NCBI GenBank assembly: GCA_963556495.2 | Contig: OY747709.1 | Coordinates: forward strand, 23,199,400-23,263,399 | Direction: 5' to 3' | Length of the DNA: 64,000 nucleotides | DNA from: Valencia hispanica | Lineage: Eukaryota > Chordata > Actinopteri > Cyprinodontiformes > Valenciidae | Shown here: piece by piece, positions 54,023 through 64,000 of the stretch | Layout: the number at the start of each line of letters is the position of its first letter | Position numbering within the stretch: the stretch's first letter is position 1 | Made by a program: the position numbers and the translations under genes | Notes under the pieces: generated by a model | Database searches by the model: none | What the model saw: the letters and a program-made list of their open reading frames with translations, nothing else | Told to the model about the DNA's origin: nothing

Positions 54023-55435
54023 CTGAGAAAACATGTAAAACATGTTCTGTTAAAAAAACAACAACAAAGAACAGCTAAAACTGTATTTGTAATTATATCT
54101 GTATTCCACAACATTATTTAGTTATTTCTCATCTTCAGCCAAAGTTAATAAGAACTACTGTGAAAGGTCTAAAGAGCCACAGGTTGCAGACCCCTGGTGT
54201 GGCTCAAAACCAAAAAACAAAAGGTACTGCAGTCCAAAGAAGCAATAAGAGATCTTTTTTTTCTGAATGGGTCCGTAGCAAATAGAAAGACAAAACTATC
54301 ACTGGAGGGGGGAAAAAACTCATTTGTTACACCCCCCCAAATAATAATAAAAAATGGCTTTCTCTTTTTCTAGAAAATCATATTTTAAACATAATAGGAA
54401 GTTTAGTCCATAAAAACTCATTTTCTTCCTCGCACCATTTTCTATACATAGAAAATAACTAAATAAAATTGCATAATTTTCAGGAGTCCTCAGAAACAGT
54501 TTCTACTGGTAGTTCGTTAGTTGAATTAGGGTAATATAAGGTGAAATAGTTTCTAAATCAATAGACAATTACACTTAATTACACACAATATTTGAGTATA
54601 ACGATTACCTATTTATCTCTAAATATACTTAATATAAAGAAAATCAACTGATATGCAGTGTGGCTTGATTGCATGGGTACGAAATAGGGAATACAACTAA
54701 ACACTAACAAAGTAAGCTTACATAAGCTTATTATGTTCCAAGATTCAGCCAGGGTTAAAATAAGCCTAAAAGAAACATATCTCAAAACACATAGCCAACT
54801 TCACCTCTTTGAAACCTACTTTGTTAGCTTATCGTTAACTTCTGACAGTAGCACCAAACTTTTAGTAGCACCTTCTGGGCAACCTAACCATTTTTTTCCC
54901 AATATTAACATAGTTCTAAAGAGACCAAAACAAGTCAACAAAATGCGCATTACATTGTGTTTAATTGTGAGCTACTCACTGTATCGTAAAACATAGAAAA
55001 ACGTATATTTTTGACCGTTGTTTTTGGTTCAAACGGCTATCAGAAGAACCGCGAAATCTACGTAAATCTCGCATGCGCGTGACAGACAAATGGCGGTGCT
55101 AAACCTATTTTTGTAGCCCATCGGATGTGAAGACCCTGTGTGGTAATCATATTGTTAGCCACTTACAAGTTGTGGTTATATTTCACCGCTATAGAGAGTA
55201 GTTACAACAGTCATAGTCTGTATTAACATAGAGTTATCCGTAAAATGTACGTTCACAATTTTTGCAACACGTTTTTTTTTTTGTGCAGCAATAATTTCAG
55301 ATTTTTGCTCAGGCGCATAATGTAGTGCGCTAGGTACGGGTTAGGGCTTTATACAGGCAGTGCCATAGAGAGACGTCTGTTACCTCTATGTCTGTTACAC
55401 TCATAGACTGTATATAAAGACATAGACATATATTC

Positions 55436-55472
<37 letters not shown>

Positions 55473-57017
55473 TACATTTATATATGTCTATGTATAAAGA
55501 GGTTACACTATATATTATTGAGTATATATTGCTACCGTACTGGTACTTTGAAGAGTAGACGCCGTGGAGAGGTTCAAGTAAAATCTTACGTCAGGTTTGC
55601 CATTTTGTGGGGGGCAGGTTCCAATTGAAAACGAATACTAAATATATATATATATATATATAGTGAATTATTTAACGCTAGGGGAGTGGATATAAAAAAA
55701 TATTCCCAAAATGCTTATTCTTAAAGATAACTAGTGACACAAAATTATTGCCACAAACAGAAAAGACAATTAAAAACCCAATATAAATTGCATTTTTATT
55801 GAGTTCATTTCACCTAGTTAAGAATAAGGGGTTACTGAGCAGACAAAAAGTGCAATCTAATCCCTGATGATCTTGCTCCAGGGGTTAAACTGTTGAAAAC
55901 GGTTAGGCTTCATCTAAAATCATCAAATCAGAACTATCTTGAACAGATTTTTAATTTTTCAATAAAAATGCCACCCACAATAAGACATCTGTGGCTATCC
56001 AATCCAGGTGTTCATGCAGGGTCCATTCTTCTTCTTTGTCTGAGTGTCAGTCCTTTGGAGCATAAATTGCAAGGATGACATCCACTTTGTGTTTCTCTTC
56101 AGTACCACAATTTATGACAACATAATATTTCCCAAGGCAAACAGGGATAGCAGCATGTTTAAGCAGAAAGGATCAAAAGAAAGCATGAAATCACCTTATA
56201 GCACTGATTTTATTAACCTTCAGCTTTAATTTAGTAATTATATTTTTTTAAATGTGGCACGTTTCATTATTACAAATCTGGAATACTTTATGATTTTTCT
56301 ATTAAATTAAATATAACTACTGATTGACCAATCAATTGCCAAGAGATCAGGATTTTGCGAATATTTTCCCTTGCTCAGTTCTGATCAGTGATTGACACGC
56401 CAAAAACTTTTATTATCCATTTACTGTCCACAAACGCATACACAATCATCACATACTTTGAAGGATAATATTGAGTCGTTATTTTCTACCAAATTCAAAT
56501 CTACTATATAAATTTTAAAAAATAAACTTACAGAACTTTTTCTTCTCTTTCAAGTGAAGAATTTTCCTTAGGAAAAACAAATCAGGAATTGTAGGCTAGA
56601 TCTCAGAAGAACGTCATTAGTGCACCTTTACTAAAACATTTAAAAAAATGTTTTTGTAAAATGCTCTGGACGTTGTGTTTGATGGGATTCAAGTAAAATG
56701 TATGCAGAGAAGACTGTGCAAGAAACTAAACCCATATAGCGATTGCATGAAATCATGCATTCATACAGTTATCCCCCTTTAAAGCTCCCAGTGTGTGTAT
56801 GTATACATTTATTTATTTAGTGCATTTCTTATAACCACAAGTACCTTAGTGCTTGATCTCCCTTATCTATCAAAGTGCTTGTAGGCTCCATCTCTGTTAC
56901 ATATTTTGTTAGTAGTGCTTACATCAACAACATGTTATCTTAAGTTATCCTCAGTATGAATTGCTACCAGTAGACACAAAGTGTTCAGATGTAATCCCCC
57001 CCCATGTAGTCTGCATC
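54023..57017. other. sycp2 upstream region and intergenic
   Basis: A probable 5' UTR exon of sycp2 (53968-54022, acceptor TTTTCTCAG on the minus strand) is followed upstream by AT-rich DNA. (TA)n/(CA)n runs lie at about 55436-55472 and 55642-55662. TTTATT near 56808-56817 may be the minus-strand poly(A) signal of ppp1r3d, about 200 bp past its stop. Confidence 0.45.
55066..55098. promoter_or_regulatory. sycp2: NRF1-like and YY1-like motifs, probable sycp2 promoter
   Basis: CGCATGCGCG (55070-55079) is close to the NRF1 palindrome, and AAATGGCGG (about 55088-55096) is YY1-like. They lie in a CpG-bearing patch about 1 kb upstream of the sycp2 start codon. The assignment is by motif and position only. 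Confidence 0.4.
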
Positions 57018-57950
57018 CTAAATGAAATGTACCATGCTGTCTTCGCATTCTTTAGGTACAGTTAGCTTGTAGTTTTGGCAGACTAATGTATAATTCTTCC
57101 CATTGTTGTTGTCCCAGTATTCAGTCCCACAGACTCTGTATTGAATCGCAAACTCCAACTGTGCTCCTGGTCGAAGGGATGGAGGGACTGGCAAGTGGAA
57201 ACGAAATGTATCACAACTAAATTCCTGCCCTTTTCCTCTTTCTCCATCCCAGGTTTTGGTGACTGTGGATACCCAGGACGCCTTAGTTTCTGCAAAACTT
57301 TTCCACTCAGTCAACGAATACCGAACTGTAACTTCTTTCTCAAAGTCTAAATTTAGGACTTGTGTGATTCCCATAGTGCCTAGTTCAAAACATAAGACCC
57401 TCTCCAGGCACACCTTCTGTTCGTGGAGACGCTGCAGGAATTCTGGCTGGTCGCCAGGTTGGTGGGCAAAAACCGGCTTTAGGTATGGCAAGTTAATCTC
57501 CAGATGCCTTCCATCTGTCATCTCAGCACCCATCAGGAGTCTGAAGGTAACATGTTGTGGCACGAAGGGGTCTTCACCTGATTTAAAAACCCTGACGTCT
57601 TCCAAGTGCAGTCCCAGAGAGTCAACAAACCTCACGCCGACACCTCTGCTCTGCTTCTTTTTGTTCTGGGTGGCAGAAGGCAGAGAACGTGATCGTTGTC
57701 GGATGATGGGCTTTGGGGTGGGCTCGCAAGTGAGGAACCTTTGGGAGTCTTGTTCTTTTGGCCGAGTAACTCTGGGACTTGGTGGGCGGATTGGGACAGG
57801 CTTCCTGATGGTGTTGGGCTTATCAGCTCGAAGCATTTCGGTCACGTTTATAGTCAAGTAGGGCTTACGGACACTGCTGCAGCTGGACAATGGCTGTTGA
57901 GATTTGGAGGGGAGTATCCTCTCATGTCCAATGAACCACTCTCTGTCCAT
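57018..57950 (-). CDS. ppp1r3d: Protein phosphatase 1 regulatory subunit 3D (ppp1r3d)
   Basis: A 310-residue single-coding-exon protein that targets PP1 to glycogen, favouring glycogen synthase activation. The PP1-docking RVxF-type motif is in SRGVGVRFVDSLG (about residues 102-113). A CBM21 carbohydrate-binding domain spans about 176-295, with FEKEVTVRYSLTEWKSF and EYWDNNNGKNYTLVC. The Ser/Arg-rich RQRSRSLPSA before the docking motif matches the family layout. The start is the first ATG after a probable 5' UTR acceptor (CTTCTAG, exon edge at 57972). The position between sycp2 and fam217b fits the conserved gene order, which supports 3D over other PPP1R3 members. Confidence 0.9.
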   Translation of the reverse strand: MDREWFIGHERILPSKSQQPLSSCSSVRKPYLTINVTEMLRADKPNTIRKPVPIRPPSPRVTRPKEQDSQRFLTCEPTPKPIIRQRSRSLPSATQNKKKQSRGVGVRFVDSLGLHLEDVRVFKSGEDPFVPQHVTFRLLMGAEMTDGRHLEINLPYLKPVFAHQPGDQPEFLQRLHEQKVCLERVLCFELGTMGITQVLNLDFEKEVTVRYSLTEWKSFAETKASWVSTVTKTWDGERGKGQEFSCDTFRFHLPVPPSLRPGAQLEFAIQYRVCGTEYWDNNNGKNYTLVCQNYKLTVPKECEDSMVHFI

Positions 57951-59459
57951 GTTCTCTGCAGGCCGTTCTCAACTAGAAGGTAAACACACAGTAAAAACAG
58001 TTGTGAAGCACAATCAGCAACTATGTAACATTAAATCTTTAACTCTGCTCAAAGCAAAAGCTTTAGGATCAAACTGAAACATTAGTTTACTATTTTTAAA
58101 AGAAAATGCACAACCTTTCCATAAAACTTTGACAAGCTGTTCCACTGCCAGAAACTAAGAGTGGGCGTGTATGCTGGTGGTACGTGCCCGACTGCACAGT
58201 CGATCTAAACAGCTGCAGCAGTACTGAAAAAATGCCTTTAATGTGCATCAAACAAGCAAACGATGACCTCACCTCGCCATACAAATAAGCGTTAGTTGCA
58301 TGCAGGCTGCAGAAACGCTGTAGCCTAGGATCGAGCCTCCATTTGAAGTGTTTTTTTTAGCAGAACTGGGGGTTGCCCTGCGTCATAAACTCTGCAAGAA
58401 TAATTTCAATCATCAGCCCAGATTTATAAACACTAAGAGTTCACAAGTACCCAGCGTAAAGTCGATGGAAATCAGCTAGGCTTTACAAGCACTCAGTTAA
58501 CAGGAAGAGTAGTACAGTACACAGACTCACTGGGTGCGCACCATTTGTAAGCCAGCGAGGAAACCGGTGCGCCAGGTGGGCGTGGCCTGGCAAACGTTCA
58601 AACGGCGCATCAGCTCATATCTACATGAGAGAGCAAAGAGCAACTGCAGCGCTCCCTGAGTTTAATGTTTACGAGCTTATTTATGTTTTAAAACCTTGAA
58701 CAAGACATAAAAATATGAAGTGGCCAGCTATTCACTTTGTTGGGTTTATCATAACTGCCTTCCTTTTCAAGTAGGCCAATGCATTCTCAAATTGGGTTGG
58801 CTTTAAAGTGCAAGATTCTAGCTTGGAAATATCTCATATATATGTATGTATGAATGTATGCATATTGTCTTTGTATGCTTAAAGATATTATGTATGTGTG
58901 TACATATTTATATGAGTGTACGTATGCTTTAGATGCATAAACTGATGTCTTTGCCTACATATTTCTCATCTATTTTGCTTTAAAACACTCCACCAGAGAA
59001 ACAGAAATTTATTGTACAATGCACAATGACTATAAATGAATAATAATTAATGTTTTTAGTGGACAAATGTTTCATTTAGAAAGGCATTTTAAAAACGAAC
59101 AAAAAAAATCAGTTTTCAAACAATAAAACTACAATCACTCAATGTCTATGTGTAAATAACTGAATTTACACATCTGGAAAAAAATTTGCAAATTGATTTA
59201 ATTTGGGGGTGAAGGCTTTCTAGCATTATTTAGCTACAATATTGTGCCAGATGGCCTCTACTTTAATCTCCCTGACTCCCCTGAAGAACCTGTCTTGTTT
59301 GTTTGCTTTATGAAAAATAAAGAATTATAATCAAGATGAACCCACATCTGGCCTGCCTCTCTTCAAATACTTTTAAATAATAATTTATATTTAAACCTTT
59401 CAGGTTAGTCATAACAGCCTTTTATGCCGCATAGATCATGTCATGAATCTAGAAAATAT

Positions 59460-59812
59460 TCAATTCAATTCAATTCAAAAATACTTTATTGATCCCAGAG
59501 GGAAATTAAGTGTTGGTATAGCTTATATAATTAATTCTTTAAGGAGTTGTTGTAGATGATGATGGCTGTGGGCAGGAAGGATTTCCTGTAGCGGTCTGTA
59601 TTGCAGCGAAACTGAAGAAGCCTCCGACTGAAGACGCTCTGTTTTTGTATGACTGTCTCATGAAGAGGATGCTCAGGGTTGTCCATAATTTTTTTGATTT
59701 TATGAAGAATCCTTCTTTGCATTATCATCTCCAGATTTTCCACAGCTGTCCCAAGAACAGAACCGGCCTTCTTTATCAGGTTGTTTAGCCTATTTAAATC
59801 CCTGGCTCTGAT
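59460..59812 (-). mobile_element. Second 5'-truncated L2-like LINE copy
   Basis: Nearly identical to 27100-27435, same orientation and same 3' tail. The minus frame reads [20 protein letters not shown]. It is truncated at CTCTGATG. It is shorter and has no fold-back. Confidence 0.85.
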
Positions 59813-59959
59813 GAATTATGAATGTTTTCATGACCTTAAAATGTTGTTTGCACAGAAAAAGTCTTGTCTGTTAATGCAGGACACTATCTCTTGAGTGACT
59901 TATTAATTTAATTTTTTAAAAATCAAGAACAAACTAGAGAATTTCAAAAGGACCCTTTA

Positions 59960-60180
59960 TTATTACCTCTGCTAAGGAGGAATGTTTTTGCAAGGGTTCG
60001 CTTGTTTGTTAGTTTGTCCATTGGCAACATTAGGCGACTCAAAATTATAAAAGGAATTTGATAAAATTTTCAGGAAATGTCTGCAATGGAACAAGTGATC
60101 AGATTTTGGGGGTGGTCTGGGTCACCATCTTGAGGGGGGGGGGGGGGGGCTGAGCTAGTTAGCAAAAGTGCTTTTTCCAG
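59960..60180. repeat. Interspersed repeat with a long G run
   Basis: TTACCTCTGCTAAGGAGGAATG and GGTCTGGGTCACCATCTTGA belong to a repeat I recognise from fish but cannot name. It contains a run of about 17 G at 60134-60150. Confidence 0.5.
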
Positions 60181-60324
60181 GTGCTTTTCTGTCTAGTAAT
60201 TGTTTTCTCTTTTTATTCAAAAGAATTGCATATTTCAAATGTAAAACATGAAACAGCTCCTGGAGACAATTTAATCTTGAAAATCACTATAGCTTGTTTA
60301 CTCTCTTGGTCCTTCCCATAGTCT

Positions 60325-60555
60325 AAAGCAGTTTTTTTTCAGCCTTGGTCCTCAAGGCACACTGTCCTGCAAGTTTTAATTGTTTCCCTGCTTTAACACA
60401 CCTGATTCAGCTGGGTACAAGTCACCAAAGGCTTTTAATCAGCCATAAATTAAAAGGATGCAGTTAATTGATGACAAGTGCATGTATTCTGCAGCAGGGA
60501 AACATCTAAAACATACGCGGCAGTGTGCCTTGAGAACTAAGGTTGGGAAGCTAGT
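60325..60555. repeat. Palindromic MITE
   Basis: The left part CAGCCTTGGTCCTCAAGGC... GTTTCCCTGCT is mirrored by the right part AGCAGGGAAACATCTAAAAC ... GCCTTGAGAACTAAGGTTGGG. It is a common fold-back repeat of fish genomes. Confidence 0.7.
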
Positions 60556-61422
60556 ATAAAAATGCAGCAGAACAAAAAGAGAATTCAATTTTCTCCCTGC
60601 CAGTCTAATATGCTGTTACTGCACATTTCCCAAGATCCACCTTTGATTGGTTGATCAGGCCCTCGTGATGACTCCTTCCCCATTAGCTGCCAGCTCCTGA
60701 AGCAACTGAGTTCTGAAACTTACACTGAGAAAAGGGTCATGAAAAGAGCATCAACCAGCAAGGTCCCAGAACCATCAATGGATTTCCTACTACTGAGATT
60801 ATGTGTTTCCTATTTAAAGTAGAAGTTTTTCAGTCTGTCACCAGCTTTGCCAGATAGCTATCTGAAGCCATACTCTTCTCATACAGCGAATGTCCGCTTC
60901 TGCCATGTGACTCTAAAAACCATAAGACAGTTTTTTTTCATGTCAAGATAAAACTGTTGTTTTAAATAATGAACAAAGACAAATATGATAAGTTCTAGTT
61001 TGTGTATCATGTATCATGATGATAACTAGTAGTTTGTGTTATTGTTGCATTTATGCTGTCAGCTATTAATATTGTTATGAACCAAGATCCTTCAGACAGA
61101 TCGTTCCCTGACCTTCATTTAGCTGCCAGCTCCTGCCAGCTTGCCTTGCCTTCATTTAAGAGGAACCCCCTTCCACACCACCGCGTCATTGCTTCTAGCC
61201 AAATGATTTGCCAGCTGACTGTTAAGAAACGCGTCCATTGATGTTTCATGGGTAATTGAGTAATTCAAGGATGATTCTCAAAAGCGTGTTGCTTGTTTTT
61301 CTTCCTGCACATGATTTAGTGCTAAAAACGTTTTGTTACACTTCCAGTGATTTAAAGTGATAATCAGACTCTTGCAAAACGCCTTTGTGGTGGATTTAAA
61401 TCTCAAGCACTGACGCATGTAC

Positions 61423-61440
61423 TTCAAGTCCCATGATGCA
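61423..61440 (+). promoter_or_regulatory. fam217b: ZNF143-like site at probable fam217b promoter
   Basis: TTCAAGTCCCATGATGCA resembles the CCCANNATGCA core of the ZNF143 (SBS) motif. It sits just before a probable non-coding first exon ending at 61486 (CAGCAG|GTAAAC). Confidence 0.45.
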
Positions 61441-61854
61441 CCCTGGCGGCTCACTTCGGCACAGGCAGCGAGCCAGTCAGCAGCAGGTAAACAAACCTAT
61501 CTCACAGGGACACAAAGCGTCTGCGCTGTTATTGCCTTGTTGCATTCGTAATGATGAAAAGGATGACAGTAGAATTAGATATGCCTTCTGCTGTAACAGG
61601 TTAATTACAACTAAAAGAAAGCCGGATTGTGTGCGAGCAGCGACGTAGGGTCGACGATCAAAACATTAGTTCGTGTGCAACCTGCAGCAGAAGAGGAGAG
61701 GCTGGTGTCTTCACATGATGCATTGCAGCACCTCGGAGAAAATGGGTGATTTTAGCCGTATCCTCAGACTAGACAGTCTGATTAGAGATGTCGGCTGGCT
61801 TCTTTAGCTACCGTGCAAGATAAGACCCGTGCTGGACCCCAAACGCAGCGTCCC

Positions 61855-64000
61855 ATGTGGTGCAACATGGGCCCCATCATGCAGGAGCGCACGGCTTCCA
61901 CCACACTGAAGTGCGTCGTTTCCAAGGAGAAGATACGAGTTAAGAATACTGAAAATAGCGGGTCACTTACCAGGTAGGCCTTCTTTTTACATTGGTGTGG
62001 CTGAACGTTATAGTATGGTTTGTTTGTTTTTAGGCATGCATGATGCTCATTGTCTGTTTCATAGCTCAAAGAAATGTAACAAGACCACGAAAGCAGTGAG
62101 CCAACTGAAAAATGGTCTCCCAGGACCAGATAAGGATAAGGACGCAACAGCCGTGCAGAGGGTATGTGGCTGACATCGTGTCTCATTAATGCGCAATAGT
62201 TATACATATGCAATAGTTATTTGCACAATTTGGACAACCGGTTACTACTGCAATTATAAGTAGCTGACATGTACCCAGCCCCATTTACAACAGTCCATAT
62301 GGTTAAGAAATGGGCCAGATTAGACAGTCCAAAAGTTACACAACAGCACCATGTTAATTGCCTATATGGGTTCAGCACAGCAGTGGGTAAAAAGTAAGAT
62401 CCTTATGGTTTAAACGAATTGCACAATTAGAACTAATGATTATTTTGCAGGGTGCTCAGTCTAAAGGTGCCAGGATGAAGTCTGGTGCTTCACAAAATGC
62501 AAGCAAAGTCTCAAGGTAAGAGCTAAAAATGTTGTGTATTATTTCTAAGTGCTTTCCTTCAGGTACAGTAAATCCTTAAATCATCCAAAGACTTTTCTCT
62601 TCCTAAATCCATCTGTCTCTTCCCAGTCCTGAAGAGGAGGGGGATTTAAGACCTCAACTTCGCAAACAGTCATCTGCACACAGGAAAGAGGAAAAGCGAG
62701 AAAATCAGCGGCAGTCACCTTGCGGCACCGAGCTCCTCTCGACTCGGCAGGGGACGGGAAAAAGTCGCCGAGCACTCTCTCTGCCTATTTCTCCGATATC
62801 AGGGCTACGGATCTCGCCATCCCACCCCCTAATGCCCTCCCCAGCTCCAACCCCAGAAGCACTACAGCACCACTACAACAACAAAGAAGAAGACTCTGAC
62901 AGCGCCAGCGATCTGTCAGACTCTGAGCGGCTGCCCGTTTTGCCCTCGCCGTGTACCCCGTGCACCCCGCCCCACCTCAACCTACGGGCGGAGATCATTA
63001 ACACTAACGACTTCCTCCCGGATATTCCTGGACCCCATGGGATGGTGGGGGATGAAGATGAGAGTGAGAAACCCACATACAGTTACTCCGATTTTCTGCC
63101 TCCTCCCTTCAACTGCTGGAGCCTGAGACAGCTGGCAGTGTTTCTTCACACTGAGGGTCGCGGTGCCCCCCGGCCCAAGCCAGTGGGGCCCTTAGAGAAG
63201 TACCTGGAGAGGCTACTGCAGCTAGAGTGGCTTCAAATCCAAACGGTGCAAGCAGAGAGCAGCCGCCCCCCTGGGGTTCGCGCAAGACCACAGAGCTTCC
63301 CTTCTTCCACGGCTGCTCACTCCGCCAGGCCTCATACAGCCCCATCGTCTCGACTCAACTCCCCCAAAGGGCTTCGGCAGAGCTCGCGAGCCTTCCCATT
63401 TACACCTGTTAACAACCCACCGTCGCCTGCCTCAGCCCAGCACCAGCTCTCCCGCTTTCCAGTTTGTCCACTCTGTCACATGCGCTACCCTCTCTGCAAT
63501 GGAAGCTGCTCTGCCTACGCCTATCAGTGCCACTCACGGCTCAGTCCGCTGCTCGAGCGCAGAGCGCATCCAGGAGCTGCGGCGAAGAGGAGCAGCAGCG
63601 AGACCCGAGCTGCCTCCACTGAAGGTAGGAGCCCTGGAGCACAAAGTGGAGGGGAAGGGGCCCGAACTCCAGTTAGCCCCTCGGCTGGGAGGAGTCATCT
63701 CAAGCACATGCAGGCTGTAGGCAACGCCCGGAAACAACCCCCGGAAGTCAGCACTAACCAAAAGGGCAGAGGGCAGGCGAGGAAAAGCCGCATTAGAGCC
63801 AACTCTGAGACAGATGTGAAAAAGGAGCCCAGCGGGGTTAAGGGTGCAGCTGCTGAGAAACGAGGACATGCTGTAAGCAAAAGAGAGCTCATCATTTCCA
63901 AGAGAGAGGAGAGGGACTGTCAGAGGGTAGAAGCGGGAGGTCAGGCCTCTAAAACTGCCACGAAAAGAGCTGCTAAAGATCCAGCAAGTCTGTCTAAAGC
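61855..64000 (+). CDS. fam217b: FAM217B-like protein, 3' end outside window
   Basis: Family of unknown function. Exons: a UTR acceptor at about 61768 then coding from 61855 or 61867 to 61973, 62065-62161, 62451-62515, and 62627 to beyond the window, still open at 64000. All joins are in phase. Two in-frame ATGs 12 bp apart compete as start. The family signature is strong: SASDLSDSERLPVLPSP, PPHLNLRAE, YSDFLPPPFNCWSLRQLAVF and LEKYLERLLQLEWLQIQTVQ. Downstream is a Cys/His cluster CPLCHMRYPLCNGSCSAYAY, then a basic Ser/Lys/Arg-rich tail. Gene order beside ppp1r3d and sycp2 supports FAM217B over FAM217A. Confidence 0.88.

Larger units (their letters stand above)
57973..61422. other. Intergenic between ppp1r3d and fam217b
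   Basis: The likely ppp1r3d first exon and promoter lie near 58150-58620, where the sequence is CpG-bearing (for example GCGCCAGGTGGGCGTGGCC). The rest is AT-rich with the repeats listed separately. No other gene is seen. Confidence 0.5.

Noticed and set aside
53664..54026. 120-codon plus-strand frame
   Set aside because: Antisense to sycp2 exons 1 and 2, which match the family in the other strand.
57256..57861. 201-codon plus-strand frame
   Set aside because: Antisense shadow of ppp1r3d.
61782..62213. 143-codon minus-strand frame
   Set aside because: Covers fam217b exons and the intron between them on the opposite strand; no similarity seen.
63109..63869. Minus-strand frames of 78-111 codons
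   Set aside because: Antisense shadows of the long fam217b exon.
1..64000. CRISPR arrays, bacterial operons, tRNA or rRNA genes
   Set aside because: No spaced direct-repeat array, no ribosome-binding-site-led gene clusters and no cloverleaf or rRNA core words were seen; the tandem repeats are coding or microsatellite arrays in eukaryotic DNA.

Overview
The window is vertebrate nuclear DNA, almost certainly from a teleost fish. The evidence is AT-rich DNA, spliced genes with GT-AG introns, many Tc1-like, hAT-like and L2-like repeats typical of ray-finned fish genomes, and four recognisable genes in the same order and orientation that I recall for human 20q13: PHACTR3 (+), SYCP2 (-), PPP1R3D (-), FAM217B (+). 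The species cannot be told from the sequence.

Layout. Positions 1-12276 are gene-free apart from two short LTR retroelements (867-2994 and 9731-12276), both read on the minus strand and both with exact 5-bp target duplications. phactr3 runs on the plus strand from about 13.4-13.6 kb to 33581 in 12 inferred coding exons; its introns hold Tc1-like copies, two (TTCC)n arrays and an L2-like 3' end with a perfect 38-bp fold-back. sycp2 runs tail-to-tail against it, from a start codon at 53967 to a stop at 34644, in 43 inferred coding exons. Its reading frame stays open and in phase through all joins and gives about 1541 residues. ppp1r3d follows on the minus strand (57018-57950, one coding exon). 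fam217b starts at 61855 or 61867 on the plus strand and is cut by the window end.

Function. The genes do not form a pathway: phactr3 encodes an actin- and PP1-binding protein, sycp2 a meiotic chromosome-axis protein, ppp1r3d a glycogen-targeting PP1 subunit, and fam217b a protein of unknown function. phactr3 and ppp1r3d are both PP1 partners.

Most notable. (1) The two LTR elements are related. Neither has reverse transcriptase. Each carries, right after its 5' LTR, a stretch complementary to the predicted 5' end of its own transcript. The two stretches differ from each other yet each matches its own LTR, which points to Tf1/sushi-type self-priming. Both encode an acidic [ED]DL-EFFY-D-like motif followed by 14-residue (42-bp) tandem repeats. 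(2) sycp2 has an intron that reads AT-AC, with a U2-like ATAAGT donor, and two probable GC-AG introns. (3) This phactr3 appears to lack the N-terminal RPEL exon and may have an internal promoter just before exon 8.
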